Below are positions 33,919 to 44,142 of a stretch of DNA of 51,165 nt, piece by piece. The DNA comes from Methylacidiphilales bacterium (GTDB lineage: Bacteria; Verrucomicrobiota; Verrucomicrobiia; Methylacidiphilales; UBA1321). Positions within the stretch are counted from its first letter, which is position 1, and each line of letters begins with the position of its first letter. The notes under the pieces were generated by a model, which searched no databases, was not told where the DNA came from, and saw only the letters and a list, made by a program, of their open reading frames with translations. The DNA lies in the NCBI GenBank assembly GCA_026225555.1, contig JAMFSY010000117.1, forward strand, positions 1 to 51,165, in the 5' to 3' direction. A program made the translations under genes and the position numbers.

Positions 33919-36900
33919 CTACGCTTCCTGCCCGAGGGGCAATTCTTCTGGTTCACGATTTTTGGGCGGGCCTTGCTCCCAAATCTTGCGCCACATAAAA
34001 CGTGCCCAGTTGAGGGCTCGTTCCCAATAAAGATAAATCACCGGCGTGGTGTAGAGGGTCAGCACCTGGCTCACGAGCAGGCCGCCAATGATCGTGATGC
34101 CCAGCGGACGGCGCAATTCCCAGCCGGTGCCGGTGTCGAGCGCCAGGGGCAGCGCGCCGAACATCGCCGCGAGCGTGGTCATCAAGATCGGGCGAAACCG
34201 CAGTTGGCAGGCTTCGAAAATGGCGTCGCGGGAATTCTTCCCCTCGTGGCGTTCCGCCGCCAGGGCGAAATCGATCATCATAATGGCGTTCTTCTTCACG
34301 ATGCCGATGAGCAGGATGATCCCGATCACCGCGATCAGGCTCAGGTCCGTCCCGGTAATCAACAGCGCGAGCGCCGCGCCAACGGCGGCGGAAGGCAGGG
34401 TCGAAAGAATCGTGATGGGATGGATGTAACTCTCGTAAAGAATGCCGAGCACGATGTAGACGGCGGCCAGGGCGGCGGCGATGAGGATCGGCTCATTGGC
34501 GAGCGAGGCTTGATAGGCTTGGGCCGTGCCCGCGAAACTACCGCGAATCGTTTCCGGCATGTTGATGTCCTGCTGCGCCTGATTGATGGCGTTGACCGCG
34601 TCGCCGAGCGCCTTGCCGGGGGCGAGATTGAAGGAGAGGGTCACGGCGGTAAACTGGCCCTGGTGGTTGATCGTCAATGGCGCGGTGCCGGTGCTGTACT
34701 GGGTCACGGCGCTAAGCGGAACTTCCGTGCCGTTGCTCGAGCGGATGTAAATATCGCGCAGGCCCTGCGGGTTCTGCCAGTACTGCGGGGCGGCCTCCAT
34801 GATCACTTGGTATTGATTGAGCGCCGTGTACATGACCGAGACCGGGCGCTGTCCGAAGGCGTCGTAAAGCGTGGCGTCGAGCAGCTGTGACGTGATGCCG
34901 AATCGCGCGGCGGTGTCCCGGTCGTAGGTGAGCATCGCCTGCATGCCGCCGTTTTGCTGGCTGCTGTTGACATCGGTCAGGATCGGGACGGTTTCCAGCT
35001 TGGCCAGGAGCTTGGGCGCCCATTGCGAGACGTCGTCGAAGTTGTCGCTTTGCAGCGTATACTGGTACATCGCGTTGCTCTGGCGTCCGCCGATGCGCAG
35101 GTCCTGCGCGGCTTGCAGGTAAAGCGTCGCGCCGGGCACCTTGGCCAGTTTGGGCCGCAGCCGCGTGATGATCTCATCTGCGGAAACCTTGCGGACCGCC
35201 AGCGGTTTGAGGGAGATGAACATCCGCGCGGTGTTGGTGGACGTGCCGCCGCCGCCGCCGGTGAAGCCTACCACGGAATCGATGGCGGGATCGGCACGGA
35301 TGATCTTGATCATCTGAGTCAGCCGCGGCTCCATCGCCTGGAAGGAAGTGGCCTGGTCGGCGGTCACTGATCCGTTCAGGCGTCCGGTGTCCTGCTGAGG
35401 AAAGAAGCCCTTCGGCACGATGTAAAACAGGTAACCGCTCAGCGTGATCAATCCCAGCAGGACGATGAGCGTGACGGCCGGGTGCAAAAGAACGCGGGTC
35501 AGCGACGCCTCGTAAAGAGTGAGCACCCGATTGAAAATGCCCTCCGAAGTCCGGAAAAACCAACCGTGCGAGTGCTCCTTTTCCGGCTTCAGCAGCAACG
35601 CGCACATCATCGGAGTGGTGGTCAGTGAAATGATCATCGAGACCGCAATGGCCACCGAGAGAGTCACCGCGAATTCGCGGAAAAGCCGCCCGACGATTCC
35701 GCCCATGAGCAGGATCGGCGTGAAGACGGCGATGAGCGAGATGCTGATCGAAAGCACGGTGAAGCCGATTTCCTGCGAGCCGCGCAGGGCCGCCGCGACC
35801 GGCTTCATGCCCTGCTCGAGATAGCGGGTGATGTTTTCCACCACGACGATGGCGTCATCGACCACAAAGCCGGTCGAGATGGTCAGCGCCATGAGTGAAA
35901 GATTGTCGAGGCTGTAGCCGAGCAGGTACATCACGCCAAAGGTGCCGATGAGCGAGACCGGGACCGCGATGCCCGGGATGAGCATCGTCCGCACGTCGCG
36001 CAAGAAAACAAAGACGACGACGATGACCAGCGCAACGGCGATGAGAAGGGTCCGCTCCACGTCCGAGATGGAAGCGCTGATGGTGGTCGTCTGGTTCATC
36101 ACCACTTCCATGTCCATCCCCGCCGGGATTTCGGCGTGCAGCGTGGGCAACGCGGCGTTGATTCGATTGACGGTGTCGATGATGTTCGCGCCCGGTTGGC
36201 GGAAAACGATCAGCAGGACCGAGGGCTTGCCGTTCGAGAAGCCGGCATTGCGGATGTCGGCGACCGAATCGTCGACCTCGGCGATGTCGCCGATGCGTAC
36301 CGGCGATCCGTTGTGATAGGCGATGATCAGCGGCTTGTAATCAACCGCCTTGAAGAGCTGGTCGTTGTCCTGGATCGTCCAGGTCCGCCCGGCGTTGGAG
36401 AAGTGCCCTTTCGGAACGTTGGAATTGGCCCCGGAAAGCGCGGCGCGGACCTGCTCGAGGCCGATACCGTATTTGTTCAGCGCCAGCGGATTCAGCTCCA
36501 CGCGCACGGAGGGCAGGGAGCTTCCGCCCACGATCACCTGCCCGACGCCGGTGACCTGCGAGAGTTTCTGGGCGAGCACGGTCGAGGCGGAGTCGTACAT
36601 CTGGCCCTTGCTGTAGATGTCCGAGGTCAGCGCCACGATCATGATGGGCGAGTCGGCGGGGTTGACCTTGCGGTAGGTCGGGTTGTTCGGGAGATTGGTC
36701 GGCAGGTTACCCCGGGCCGCATTGATCGCCGCCTCCACGTCGCGGGCCGCGCCGTCGATGTCCCGGCTCAGGTCGAACTGCAGGGTCACGCTGGTCGTGC
36801 CCAGGTTGCTCGACGAGGTCATTTCCGTGATGCCCGCAATGCGTCCGAACTGGCGTTCCAGCGGTGTCGCGACCGAGGCGGCCATTGTCTCGGGACTCGC

Positions 36901-37059
36901 GCCGGGCAGGCTCGCGCCGACGGAAATCGTGGGAAAGTCAACCTGCGGCAACGGCGAAACCGGCAGCAGATAAAAGGCCACGCCGCCCGCCAGCGCGATG
37001 GCCACCGTCAGCAGCGTCGTGCCGATGGGGCGATGGATGAACGGCGCGGAGATGTTCAC
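33919..37059 (-). CDS. RND efflux permease, second subunit (MdtC-like)
   Basis: 1046 residues. Resistance-nodulation-division pump of the HAE1 type, using the proton gradient to export drugs or bile-salt-like compounds. Twelve helices and two large periplasmic loops; [19 protein letters not shown] in helix 4 carries the Asp pair of the proton relay, and [20 protein letters not shown] is the conserved helix-11 stretch. VDD marks HAE-type rather than metal (HME) pumps. Overlaps the upstream permease gene by four bases (ATGA). Two non-identical permeases in a row point to an MdtBC-like heterotrimer. Confidence 0.96.
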   Translation of the reverse strand: MNISAPFIHRPIGTTLLTVAIALAGGVAFYLLPVSPLPQVDFPTISVGASLPGASPETMAASVATPLERQFGRIAGITEMTSSSNLGTTSVTLQFDLSRDIDGAARDVEAAINAARGNLPTNLPNNPTYRKVNPADSPIMIVALTSDIYSKGQMYDSASTVLAQKLSQVTGVGQVIVGGSSLPSVRVELNPLALNKYGIGLEQVRAALSGANSNVPKGHFSNAGRTWTIQDNDQLFKAVDYKPLIIAYHNGSPVRIGDIAEVDDSVADIRNAGFSNGKPSVLLIVFRQPGANIIDTVNRINAALPTLHAEIPAGMDMEVVMNQTTTISASISDVERTLLIAVALVIVVVFVFLRDVRTMLIPGIAVPVSLIGTFGVMYLLGYSLDNLSLMALTISTGFVVDDAIVVVENITRYLEQGMKPVAAALRGSQEIGFTVLSISISLIAVFTPILLMGGIVGRLFREFAVTLSVAIAVSMIISLTTTPMMCALLLKPEKEHSHGWFFRTSEGIFNRVLTLYEASLTRVLLHPAVTLIVLLGLITLSGYLFYIVPKGFFPQQDTGRLNGSVTADQATSFQAMEPRLTQMIKIIRADPAIDSVVGFTGGGGGTSTNTARMFISLKPLAVRKVSADEIITRLRPKLAKVPGATLYLQAAQDLRIGGRQSNAMYQYTLQSDNFDDVSQWAPKLLAKLETVPILTDVNSSQQNGGMQAMLTYDRDTAARFGITSQLLDATLYDAFGQRPVSVMYTALNQYQVIMEAAPQYWQNPQGLRDIYIRSSNGTEVPLSAVTQYSTGTAPLTINHQGQFTAVTLSFNLAPGKALGDAVNAINQAQQDINMPETIRGSFAGTAQAYQASLANEPILIAAALAAVYIVLGILYESYIHPITILSTLPSAAVGAALALLITGTDLSLIAVIGIILLIGIVKKNAIMMIDFALAAERHEGKNSRDAIFEACQLRFRPILMTTLAAMFGALPLALDTGTGWELRRPLGITIIGGLLVSQVLTLYTTPVIYLYWERALNWARFMWRKIWEQGPPKNREPEELPLGQEA

Positions 37060-40000
37060 GGGCTCTCGGCCTCCACCGGCTCATGCTCCATTTCTTCGGT
37101 CGGGATCTCTTCCTCTTCCCGCTTCGGCTTCTGGCCGAAAAACTTGCCGAGGCGATCGAAGCCGAGATAAATCACAGGCGTGGTGTAGAGGGTCAGCAAC
37201 TGGCTCAGGATCAGGCCGCCCACGATCGCGATACCGAGCGGGCGGCGGAGTTCCGCGCCGGTGCCGGTACCGAGCGCGAGCGGCAGGCCGCCGAGCATCG
37301 CCGCCAGCGTGGTCATGAGAATGGGCCGGAAACGGAGCAGGCACGCCTGGTAGATCGCCTCTTCCGGTTCCATGCCCTCCTCGCGCTCCGCCGCCAGGGC
37401 AAAGTCGACCATCATAATGGCGTTCTTCTGCACAATGCCGATGAGCAGGATGATGCCGATCAGCGCGATGACGTTCAGGTCATTGTGGAAGAGCATCAAC
37501 GCCAGCAACGCGCCGACTCCGGCGGAGGGCAGCGTGGAAAGAATCGTGATCGGGTGAATGAAGCTTTCGTAGAGAACGCCGAGAATGATGTAGACCGTGA
37601 CCATGGCCGCGAGGATCAGCAAGGGCTCGCTGGTCAGCGAGGCTTGGAACGCCTGCGTCGCGCCCTGGAACGAGGCGTCGATGCCGGCCGGCATTTTCAG
37701 GTCCTGCTTCGCCTGGTTGATGGCATCGACCGCGTCGCTGAGCGAGGCGCCGGGCGCGAGATTGAACGAAAGCGTGATGACCGGGAATTGGCCCTGGTGA
37801 TTCACCGTCAAGGCCCCCGCCTCGGTTTTCCAGCGCGTGAAGGCGCTTAGCGGCGCGGCCAGGGGCGGGACGGTCGTGCCCGTGGTGGTCGTGGTAGCGG
37901 TGCCGCTGGAGTTTAGCCCCGCCGACGTGAAGCTCGGTCCCCCGGTGGAGGCCGAGGCCGTGGCCGCCGCGGTGGTCGAGCTCGACGGCATGATATAGAT
38001 ATGATCGAGGTCGCTCGGATCATGCTGGTAGGCGGGATCGACCTCCAGGATCACGTGGTACTGGTTGAGCTGCGTGAACATGATCGAGACCTGCCGCTGA
38101 CCGAAGGCGTCGTAGAGCGTGTTATCGATCGAGGAGGTGGTCAGCCCCAGGCGGGAGGCGGTGTCGCGGTCCAGGGTGAGGCTGGCGCGCAGGCCGGAAT
38201 TCTCCTGGTCGGTGGCGACATCGGCGAGCTGGGGCAGCGCCTTGAGTTTATCGACCAATTGGGGCACCCACGTATCGAGCTCCGTGGCATTGGGGTCTTC
38301 GAGCGTGTACTGATACTGCGTGCGGCTCACCCGGTCATCCACGGTCAGGTCCTGCACCGGTTGCATGTAGAGCGTGATGCCGGGCACCTTGGCCAGGGCA
38401 TTCTGGAGGCGCGGGATGAGATCGATCGCGCTGATCTTACGCTCCTCGAGCGGCTTGAGATTGATCTGGATGCGGCCGTTGTTAAGCGTGGTGTTCGTGC
38501 CGTCCACGCCAATGAAGGAGGAGATACTCTCCACTGCCGGATCTTCCAGAATCACCTTGGCGAGCGCTTGCTGGCGTTCCGACATCGTGCTGAAGGAGAC
38601 CGACTGGTCGGCCTCCGAGACGCCCTGGATTTCGCCCGTGTCCTGAATGGGGAAGAGGCCCTTTGGAATTTCGATATAGAGATAGATCGTCAGGACCAGG
38701 GTGCCCAGCGCGACGAGGAGGACCAGCGGTTGCACGCGCAAAATGACCTGAAGCGTCCGGCCATAAAACGCGATGATGCCGTTGAACATGTTCTCGGAGA
38801 ACTGGTACATCCGGCCATGATGCTGGTCGTTGTGGGCCCGGAGCAGGCGGGCCGAGAGCATCGGGGTCAGCGTGAGCGAAACCACCGCCGAGGTCAGGAT
38901 GGTGAAGGTGAGCGTGATGGCGAATTCGCGGAAAAGTCGGCCCACGATATCGCTCATGAAGAGGAGCGGGATGAGCACCGCGATGAGCGAGATGGTCAGC
39001 GCGACGATGGTGAACCCGATCTGCCCCGCGCCTTTCAATGCCGCCTGCATCGGCTTCTCGCCCTTCTCGATGTAGCGGACGATGTTCTCGATCATGACGA
39101 TCGCATCGTCGACCACGAAGCCGGTCGAGATGGTCAGCGCCATCAGGGTCAGATTGTTGATGCTGAATCCGAACATGTACATCGCCGCAAACGTGCCGAC
39201 GAGCGAGAGCGGAACCGCGATGCCCGCGATGAAGGTCGCGGCGAAATTGCGCAGGAAGACGAAGATGACGCCGATGACCAGCGCGATGGTCAGCATCAGC
39301 TCGAACTTCACGTCGGCGACCGACGCGCGGATCGTCCCGGTGCGGTCGGTCAGCGTGGTGATCTTGACCGTGGAGGGAAGCGACTGGCGCAGCTTGGGCA
39401 ACAGCTTGGTGATGCTGTCGACCACGCCGATGATGTTCGCGCCGGGCTGGCGCTGGACGTTGAGGATGATGGCGGGCGTCTTGTTCGCCCACGCGGCCTG
39501 GAGATTGTTCTCGGTCGAATCCTTGACCGCGGCCACGTCGGAGAGGCGGACGGGCGCGCCGTTATGGTAGGCGACGATGAGCGAGGCGTATTCGTTGCTG
39601 TCGAGCAGCTGGTCGTTCGCGCCGATCTGGTAGGCCTGAGCGGCGCCGTCGAAGCTGCCTTTCGCCTGATTCACGTTGGCGGCGGAAATGGCGTTGCGGA
39701 TGTCCTCCAGGTTGATGCCGTAGGCGGAAAGGGCGGTGGGATTGGCCTGGATGCGGACGGCCGGTTTCTGGCCGCCGTTGATGCTGACGAGACCGACGCC
39801 GGTGACCTGGGAAATCTTTTGCGCGAGCCGCGTGTCGGCCAGGTCCTCGATTTTCGAGAGCGGCATCGTGTCGGAGGTCAGCGCGAGCGTCATGATCGGC
39901 GCGTCGGCCGGATTCGTCTTGCTGTAAATGGGCGGATTCGGCAGGTCGGCGGGCAGGTAGGTACCGGAGGCGTTGATGGCCTGCTGCACTTCCTGCTCGG

Positions 40001-40310
40001 CCACGTCGATGTTGAGCGAGAGACTGAATTGCAGCGTGATGACCGAGCTGCCGTCCGAGCTCGTGGAGGTCATTTGCTGAAGACCGGGCACCTGTCCGAA
40101 CTGCCGTTCCAGCGGCGCGGTGACCGACGAGGCCATGACCTCGGGACTCGCACCCGGGTAGAACGTGATGATCTGCATCGTCGGATAATCGACCTCGGGC
40201 AGGGCCGAAATGGGCAATTGCAGGTAGCCGACAAAGCCGGCCAGCAGGATCGCCGCCATGAACAAAGTCGTGGCGATCGGCCGCAGAATAAACGTCTGGG
40301 AAGGACTCAT
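37056..40310 (-). CDS. RND efflux permease, first subunit (MdtB-like), with a Ser/Thr-rich insert
   Basis: 1084 residues, same family as its downstream partner. [20 protein letters not shown] carries the proton-relay Asp pair, and [20 protein letters not shown] the helix-11 stretch. Compared with the partner, a Ser/Thr/Ala/Gly-rich stretch of about 50 residues (including [16 protein letters not shown] and [12 protein letters not shown]) is inserted in a hairpin of the second periplasmic loop, just before [11 protein letters not shown]. By AcrB topology this lies near the docking domain that faces the adaptor and outer-membrane channel. Coupled to the next permease; 21 bases after the adaptor gene. 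Confidence 0.96.
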   Translation of the reverse strand: MSPSQTFILRPIATTLFMAAILLAGFVGYLQLPISALPEVDYPTMQIITFYPGASPEVMASSVTAPLERQFGQVPGLQQMTSTSSDGSSVITLQFSLSLNIDVAEQEVQQAINASGTYLPADLPNPPIYSKTNPADAPIMTLALTSDTMPLSKIEDLADTRLAQKISQVTGVGLVSINGGQKPAVRIQANPTALSAYGINLEDIRNAISAANVNQAKGSFDGAAQAYQIGANDQLLDSNEYASLIVAYHNGAPVRLSDVAAVKDSTENNLQAAWANKTPAIILNVQRQPGANIIGVVDSITKLLPKLRQSLPSTVKITTLTDRTGTIRASVADVKFELMLTIALVIGVIFVFLRNFAATFIAGIAVPLSLVGTFAAMYMFGFSINNLTLMALTISTGFVVDDAIVMIENIVRYIEKGEKPMQAALKGAGQIGFTIVALTISLIAVLIPLLFMSDIVGRLFREFAITLTFTILTSAVVSLTLTPMLSARLLRAHNDQHHGRMYQFSENMFNGIIAFYGRTLQVILRVQPLVLLVALGTLVLTIYLYIEIPKGLFPIQDTGEIQGVSEADQSVSFSTMSERQQALAKVILEDPAVESISSFIGVDGTNTTLNNGRIQINLKPLEERKISAIDLIPRLQNALAKVPGITLYMQPVQDLTVDDRVSRTQYQYTLEDPNATELDTWVPQLVDKLKALPQLADVATDQENSGLRASLTLDRDTASRLGLTTSSIDNTLYDAFGQRQVSIMFTQLNQYHVILEVDPAYQHDPSDLDHIYIMPSSSTTAAATASASTGGPSFTSAGLNSSGTATTTTTGTTVPPLAAPLSAFTRWKTEAGALTVNHQGQFPVITLSFNLAPGASLSDAVDAINQAKQDLKMPAGIDASFQGATQAFQASLTSEPLLILAAMVTVYIILGVLYESFIHPITILSTLPSAGVGALLALMLFHNDLNVIALIGIILLIGIVQKNAIMMVDFALAAEREEGMEPEEAIYQACLLRFRPILMTTLAAMLGGLPLALGTGTGAELRRPLGIAIVGGLILSQLLTLYTTPVIYLGFDRLGKFFGQKPKREEEEIPTEEMEHEPVEAESP

Positions 40311-40331
40311 GAGCTCCCGGTCCGACGCCTT

Positions 40332-41711
40332 CTAAGTGTTCCCGGTTGTGCCGGGCGTAGAGGGTTCCGAGCTGTCGCCGCCCTTGCCGCCACTTCCGCC
40401 AGCCTTCTGAACGATGACCTTGCTGCCATTCTGCAGCTTGTCCACGCCGTCGGTGACGACGGTATCATCGACGGCGACACCACTGACGATCTCGGCGTTG
40501 TCGCCATCGATCGTGCCAACCGTCACCGGGGTCATCGCGACGGTGTTGGCGTCGGTGTCTACGATGTAGACGAAGGTGCCGTTGTTGCCGTGCTGGATCG
40601 CCGCCACGGGGACGGTGGTCACGCCCTTCTTCATGTCGACCAGCAGCTTGGTGTTCACGAATTGATTCGGGAAAAGCATGGTGTCGTCGTTGGGGAAAAT
40701 GGCCTTCAGCTTGAGCGTCCCGGTCGTCGGATCGATCTGGTTATCCACCGTCAGCAACTGGCCCGCCGCCAGCTTCTTGAGCATGTCCCGGTTATAGGCT
40801 TCGACCGGCAGGGGCTCGCCGGCGTTCAGCTTGGCCAGGACCGGCTGGATGCTGTCCTCCGGGATGGTGAAGACGACCGTGATGGGCTGGATCTGGGTGA
40901 TGACGAGCAGGCCGTTGGTGTCGGACGTTTGCACGAAGTTACCCGGATCGACCAGCCGCAGGCCGACGCGCCCGGTGATTGGCGCGGTGATGTTGCAATA
41001 GGTGATGTTGAGCTTGGTCGCGTCGATGGTTGCCTGATCCAGATCGACCGTGCCCTGGTCCTGTTTGACGAGCGACTCCTGCGTGGCCAGCGTCTGCTGC
41101 GGAATGGAATCCTGCTTCCAGAGAGTCTGGTAGCGCTGCAAATCGATCTTCGCGTTCTCGAGCAGGGCCTCGTCATGTTCCTTCTGGGCGACATTCTGTT
41201 CCAAGGTGGCCTGATAGGGGCGGCTGTCGATCTGCACCAGCAGGTCGCCCTCGCGAACCGTCTGGCCTTCGGTGAAGAGGACTTTCATCAACTGGCCGTC
41301 CACGCGGGTGCGGATGGTATCGGTGTTCAGCGGTGTGACCGCGCCCAGGCCGGTGAGATAGACCCCGATATCGTTTTTCGTAGCGACGGCCGTGACGACG
41401 CGGATCTTGTCCGAGGCGCCGCCGCCGTGATGATGCCCGCCTGCCTTTCCGGAGGCGGCCGCCGTGGCGTCAGCCGCGGCCGGTTTGGGTTTCAACACGA
41501 AATAATAGACCAGTCCGCCGGCAATGAGCAGGGCGAGAACCAGCCAGACGAGGAGCCCGAAGATCGAGCCCTTCTTTTTCACCACGACCGGACGAGTCAC
41601 GGTTGTCGTGGTGGTGGTGCCGGGACGAACGGGCGCGGCCGGTGTGCCGCCGGTGTAGGGTCCAACCTTGGGGCGGGCCATCTTTTGGGAATCAGTTACC
41701 TCTTGCGACAT
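40332..41711 (-). CDS. Membrane-fusion adaptor of the RND pump (MdtA-like)
   Basis: 459 residues. The N-terminus is a Pro/Thr-rich cytoplasmic tail (TTTTTTVTRP), one membrane helix at about 50-70 (GLLVWLVLALLIAGGLVYYF), a GGHHHGGG stretch, then the adaptor: VTPLNTDTIRTRVDGQLMKV (barrel-sandwich half), a coiled coil with EHDEALLENAKIDLQRYQTL, and ITAPITGRVGLRLVDPGNFV (second half). The beta-barrel and membrane-proximal domains follow. It ends with a Gly/Ser-rich tail. It links permease and TolC-like channel. First of the four structural efflux genes; 31 bases separate it from the sensor-like gene. Confidence 0.94.
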   Translation of the reverse strand: MSQEVTDSQKMARPKVGPYTGGTPAAPVRPGTTTTTTVTRPVVVKKKGSIFGLLVWLVLALLIAGGLVYYFVLKPKPAAADATAAASGKAGGHHHGGGASDKIRVVTAVATKNDIGVYLTGLGAVTPLNTDTIRTRVDGQLMKVLFTEGQTVREGDLLVQIDSRPYQATLEQNVAQKEHDEALLENAKIDLQRYQTLWKQDSIPQQTLATQESLVKQDQGTVDLDQATIDATKLNITYCNITAPITGRVGLRLVDPGNFVQTSDTNGLLVITQIQPITVVFTIPEDSIQPVLAKLNAGEPLPVEAYNRDMLKKLAAGQLLTVDNQIDPTTGTLKLKAIFPNDDTMLFPNQFVNTKLLVDMKKGVTTVPVAAIQHGNNGTFVYIVDTDANTVAMTPVTVGTIDGDNAEIVSGVAVDDTVVTDGVDKLQNGSKVIVQKAGGSGGKGGDSSEPSTPGTTGNT

Positions 41712-41742
41712 ATAGGAAAAGGGGGGGCGGAAAGTGGGCAGC

Positions 41743-42171
41743 TTACTTCGCCTCGACCGCTGTCGCCGGGGGCTGATCGAGCAGCAGGACGGCGCTCATC
41801 CGTTTCTCGCGCTCGATATTGGCCTTCTCGAAAACCTCCCGATGCTCGGGCGTCATTTGCTCACCGATCTTCCGGTGATAGTCCTTGAGAGTGGCGACGA
41901 TGTCCACGCCGAACTGGCGGCGGGTCAAATAGAGCTGCTGGGTCATCTCCTGGGTCAGCGGTGCGATTCGGGCCTGCTCGTCGGAATTCAGGTTGAGTTC
42001 CTTGAGGTATTTCTGATTGATCCGGATGGCCATGCTCCTCGGATCGCCCGTGGAGGTAATGAATTTGGAAAAGCGGGTATCGTTGAAGGCCATGATGAGC
42101 AGAACGCCGGTCAGGACCCCGATCAGGAAGACGCCAATGAAAGCCGCGGTGATTTTACGGGAGGGAAGCAT
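41743..42171 (-). CDS. Membrane-anchored Spy/CpxP/CnrX-like helical protein
   Basis: 142 residues. One N-terminal helix (about 8-29) anchors it, followed by a helical periplasmic domain: LKELNLNSDEQARIAPLTQE, then YHRKIGEQMTPEHREVFEKA. The L-x-x-x-Q/E-x-x-x-I-x-x-L spacing and the second T-P-E-x-R motif are typical of the LTxxQ/Spy superfamily, which includes CpxP and the metal sensors CnrX/ZraP. CnrX metal ligands are not clearly kept; only His99 and His110 remain. The start at 42171 is chosen by homology. Second position of a sigma/anti-sigma/sensor cluster, so a signal sensor for the pump is likely. Confidence 0.68.
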   Translation of the reverse strand: MLPSRKITAAFIGVFLIGVLTGVLLIMAFNDTRFSKFITSTGDPRSMAIRINQKYLKELNLNSDEQARIAPLTQEMTQQLYLTRRQFGVDIVATLKDYHRKIGEQMTPEHREVFEKANIEREKRMSAVLLLDQPPATAVEAK

Positions 42172-42181
42172 CGTTATCGGA

Positions 42182-42475
42182 TCAGGAAAGCTGGACGTTT
42201 TCCACCTGGACGATGCCGCGCAGGCCGGGCTCCAGGTCACTCCGGTCGTGGTACTGGAGGCCCAAGGTCACCATGGCGGTGATGAATAACAATGCCAGCG
42301 AGGCGAAAAGGGCGCGCATGCCGATCCGCTCGGCCAACTCCACTTGGCGCGTCTCTTCCCGCAGCCGCGCCATGGTGCTGGTCACGAAGCCGTAGGGTGG
42401 GGCGTCGTCGCCGGTGAAGGTGGGCGCGCTCAGCGCGATAAGGTTGTGCCAACGGGTGTTTTCCGGCTCATTCAT
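42182..42475 (-). CDS. Small membrane protein, anti-sigma candidate
   Basis: 97 residues: a hydrophilic N-terminal half (about 1-51, with a helical MARLREETRQVELAERIG), one membrane helix (about 53-74, MRALFASLALLFITAMVTLG) and a short tail. There is no zinc HxxxCxxC motif. Size and topology match small ECF anti-sigma factors such as CnrY. It overlaps the sigma gene stop by four bases (ATGA), so the two are made in step, as sigma/anti-sigma pairs usually are. Function assigned from position and topology, not from homology I can see. Confidence 0.65.
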   Translation of the reverse strand: MNEPENTRWHNLIALSAPTFTGDDAPPYGFVTSTMARLREETRQVELAERIGMRALFASLALLFITAMVTLGLQYHDRSDLEPGLRGIVQVENVQLS

Positions 42476-43050
42476 GTTCTTTTCTCCAATTTATCCATCG
42501 TTTTCCGCAACTGGCCGCGGATGCGGAAAAGGCGCATTTTTATCTTCGAGATCCCCCATCCCGTCGAATGCGATATTTCTTCCAGCGACCGGCCTTCCAA
42601 ATCTACCATGAGGATCAAGCGTCGATCCTCGACCGGCAGAGTGGAAAGCAATTTATCGACCAGATCGCGCGCCTGTATCACGTCGGCGGCGTCGCGGGTG
42701 TGGTTTTCCAGTTCCGCGCGGTCGAAAATATCGGTTTCCTCCGGCGTCAGGTCCGCGCAGCGGAGTTCCGGCCGGATCTTCTGGGCGCGCAGGCGATCCA
42801 AACAGGTCGTCACGGCCAGGCGGGAGACCCAGTGGGTCAGCGGCGCATCGGCCTTGTATTGGTGCAGGCGGGAAAAGGTCTTCATCAAGATTTCCTGGAT
42901 GAGATCGTCCTCGTGATCGCGCCGGGGCAGGTGCGTCCGCACGATGCGCGAGATGACCGGGTGGAGATGGAGAATGAGTTGTTCAGCCGCGCCTTCATCG
43001 CCTGCCTTCCAGCGATGCAGACAGTCCGCGACGTCAATCGATTGATCCAT
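42472..43050 (-). CDS. ECF-type RNA polymerase sigma factor
   Basis: 192 residues. Region 2 (DLIQEILMKTFSRLHQYKAD, then LTHWVSRLAVTTCLDRLRAQ) and region 4 (LPVEDRRLILMVDLEGRSLE, ISHSTGWGISKIKMRLFRIR) are complete; there is no region 1 or 3, as expected for extracytoplasmic-function sigma factors. It should direct RNA polymerase to GGAACC-type promoters and control the efflux operon that follows. Overlaps the anti-sigma candidate by four bases. Confidence 0.94.
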   Translation of the reverse strand: MDQSIDVADCLHRWKAGDEGAAEQLILHLHPVISRIVRTHLPRRDHEDDLIQEILMKTFSRLHQYKADAPLTHWVSRLAVTTCLDRLRAQKIRPELRCADLTPEETDIFDRAELENHTRDAADVIQARDLVDKLLSTLPVEDRRLILMVDLEGRSLEEISHSTGWGISKIKMRLFRIRGQLRKTMDKLEKRT

Positions 43051-43093
43051 GCGAATTTCATCCTAGCGCCAGATTGCGGCGTGCCACGGAATT

Positions 43094-43123
43094 TATTGTC
43101 CAGCGGCACCGCGGACCGGTTCC
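43094..43123 (-). promoter_or_regulatory. Candidate ECF promoter of the sigma/efflux operon
   Basis: On the minus strand GGAACC (43123-43118), then 16 bases, then GGACAATA (43101-43094). GGAACC is the usual ECF -35 box. A start about 43085 would leave a 35-base leader before the sigma gene at 43050, so the sigma factor probably activates its own operon. Confidence 0.5.
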
Positions 43124-43138
43124 TTCGCGCGTGCCGGT

Positions 43139-43252
43139 TCATTTGGACCCCGCCAAAATGATGCCCACAAAGAGCAGGCCGATGGCCGTCCCGGCCAGGA
43201 CCAGCATCACCCGTGGGAGCATGCGGTTTATTCCGTAAATGAGGTAGTTCAT
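43139..43252 (-). CDS. 37-residue membrane peptide
   Basis: ATG at 43252 (minus) opens a 37-residue frame beginning MNYLIYGINRMLPRVML and ending LAGSK. Residues about 12-33 form one hydrophobic helix. AAGG lies eight bases before the start. It lies directly upstream of the sigma gene on the same strand, with the candidate ECF promoter between them. The N-terminal charge and helix make a small membrane protein plausible. Too short to identify; not proven. Confidence 0.5.
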   Translation of the reverse strand: MNYLIYGINRMLPRVMLVLAGTAIGLLFVGIILAGSK

Positions 43253-43372
43253 CGATGACGACCTTGCGGCCCTCCATCCGAACAAGACGGCCCCTTGGGG
43301 GGAAAAGTCACCTCTCTTTCATCCTTTTAACCTTAGACGCGGAGGAAAAGGTGTAGGTTATGGGGAACCCTG

Positions 43373-43924
43373 ATGAAGCCCCTCATCCTCTTATCTTTGG
43401 CGGGCCTGTTTTGGGTCACGCTTGGCCCCTCCGTTGAAGCCAACCCCAAAGCGACCGGTGCCGAATCCAATCTCCGGGATGGCTTCTTTCTCCTGCAGGA
43501 TGTCTCCCAAAGAGAGGCCTGGGTCGGTTTGATTACGTTCGTAAAAACGAGCCCGCCCGAGCTGGCCGATTACGCAAAGAAGATCTCCGTCGCGGCCGAT
43601 CAGACGCTGGCGGTGGTGGACAGGGCGGAGAAGGCGGACAGCTCCGTCCAAGGGGATAGCAACCCCCTTCCCGCCATCGAACGGGATGCCCGTCAGAGCA
43701 TCCGCGAGGACAAGCAAGACCAGCTCCTCTTCGGCACGAAGGGCCCCGCCTTCGCCCGTGCCTTTCTTCTCGCCCAGATCGAAGCGGCCACCTACATCAC
43801 GCACCTCGCGAAGGTGATGGCGGCGGAAGATCCGAATGCCGCGCGCGCCCGGGCGTTGCAAAAGATTTCCGACCGTTGGCTTCAGCTTCGCAATGAAGGC
43901 TTCCGGCTCCTGAATGCCAGTTAA
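43373..43924 (+). CDS. Secreted helical protein of unknown function
   Basis: 183 residues with a signal peptide (MKPLILLSLAGLFWVTLGPS, cleavage near VEANP). The mature part is almost all helical: FFLLQDVSQREAWVGLITFV, ELADYAKKISVAADQTLAVV, FARAFLLAQIEAATYITHLA, ALQKISDRWLQLRNEGFRLL. The pattern recalls DUF4142-like four-helix proteins, but I cannot confirm it. Divergent from the 37-residue peptide, so the pair might share a promoter region with the efflux control genes. Confidence 0.7.
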   Translation: MKPLILLSLAGLFWVTLGPSVEANPKATGAESNLRDGFFLLQDVSQREAWVGLITFVKTSPPELADYAKKISVAADQTLAVVDRAEKADSSVQGDSNPLPAIERDARQSIREDKQDQLLFGTKGPAFARAFLLAQIEAATYITHLAKVMAAEDPNAARARALQKISDRWLQLRNEGFRLLNAS

Positions 43925-44024
43925 GTGCCTCGGAAAGGGGACTCGGCGAAGATACCGGTTGTTACCCGGCGGACGACGGGGTTGCCTGGCCGCTTTCCAA
44001 TGAAGTGGTCGCGTCAAAATTGCC

Positions 44025-44110
44025 GTCATCCTGAGCTTGTCGAAGGATCAGTTCTGCCTCGGTAAAAGCAAGAGACAGCCGAACTGATCCTTCGACAAGC
44101 TCAGGATGAC
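44025..44110. repeat. Compound palindromic repeat, copy 5 (short loop)
   Basis: Left arm from 44025 and right arm ending at 44110; loop with CTGCCTCGGTAAAAGCAAGA as in copy 3. The left flank (CCAATGAAGTGGTCGCGTCA) and right flank (ATTTTGAGCATGAGC with a TTTTTTCAGCTC tail) again match other copies. The right flank reaches the stop of the response regulator gene (44143). Junction of converging genes. Confidence 0.9.
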
Positions 44111-44142
44111 CGAAAATTTTGAGCATGAGCTTTTTTCAGCTC

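Noticed and set aside
38001..41888. Very long plus-strand open frame (1295 codons) across the efflux genes
   Set aside because: It lies antisense to the MdtB-like permease and adaptor, both of which are certain. The translated sequence is Arg/Asp/His-rich with no domain; high GC makes such shadow frames common.
4288..44110. Repeats considered as a CRISPR array
   Set aside because: Copies are many kilobases apart, palindromic across their full length and lack regularly spaced spacers; no cas genes are present.
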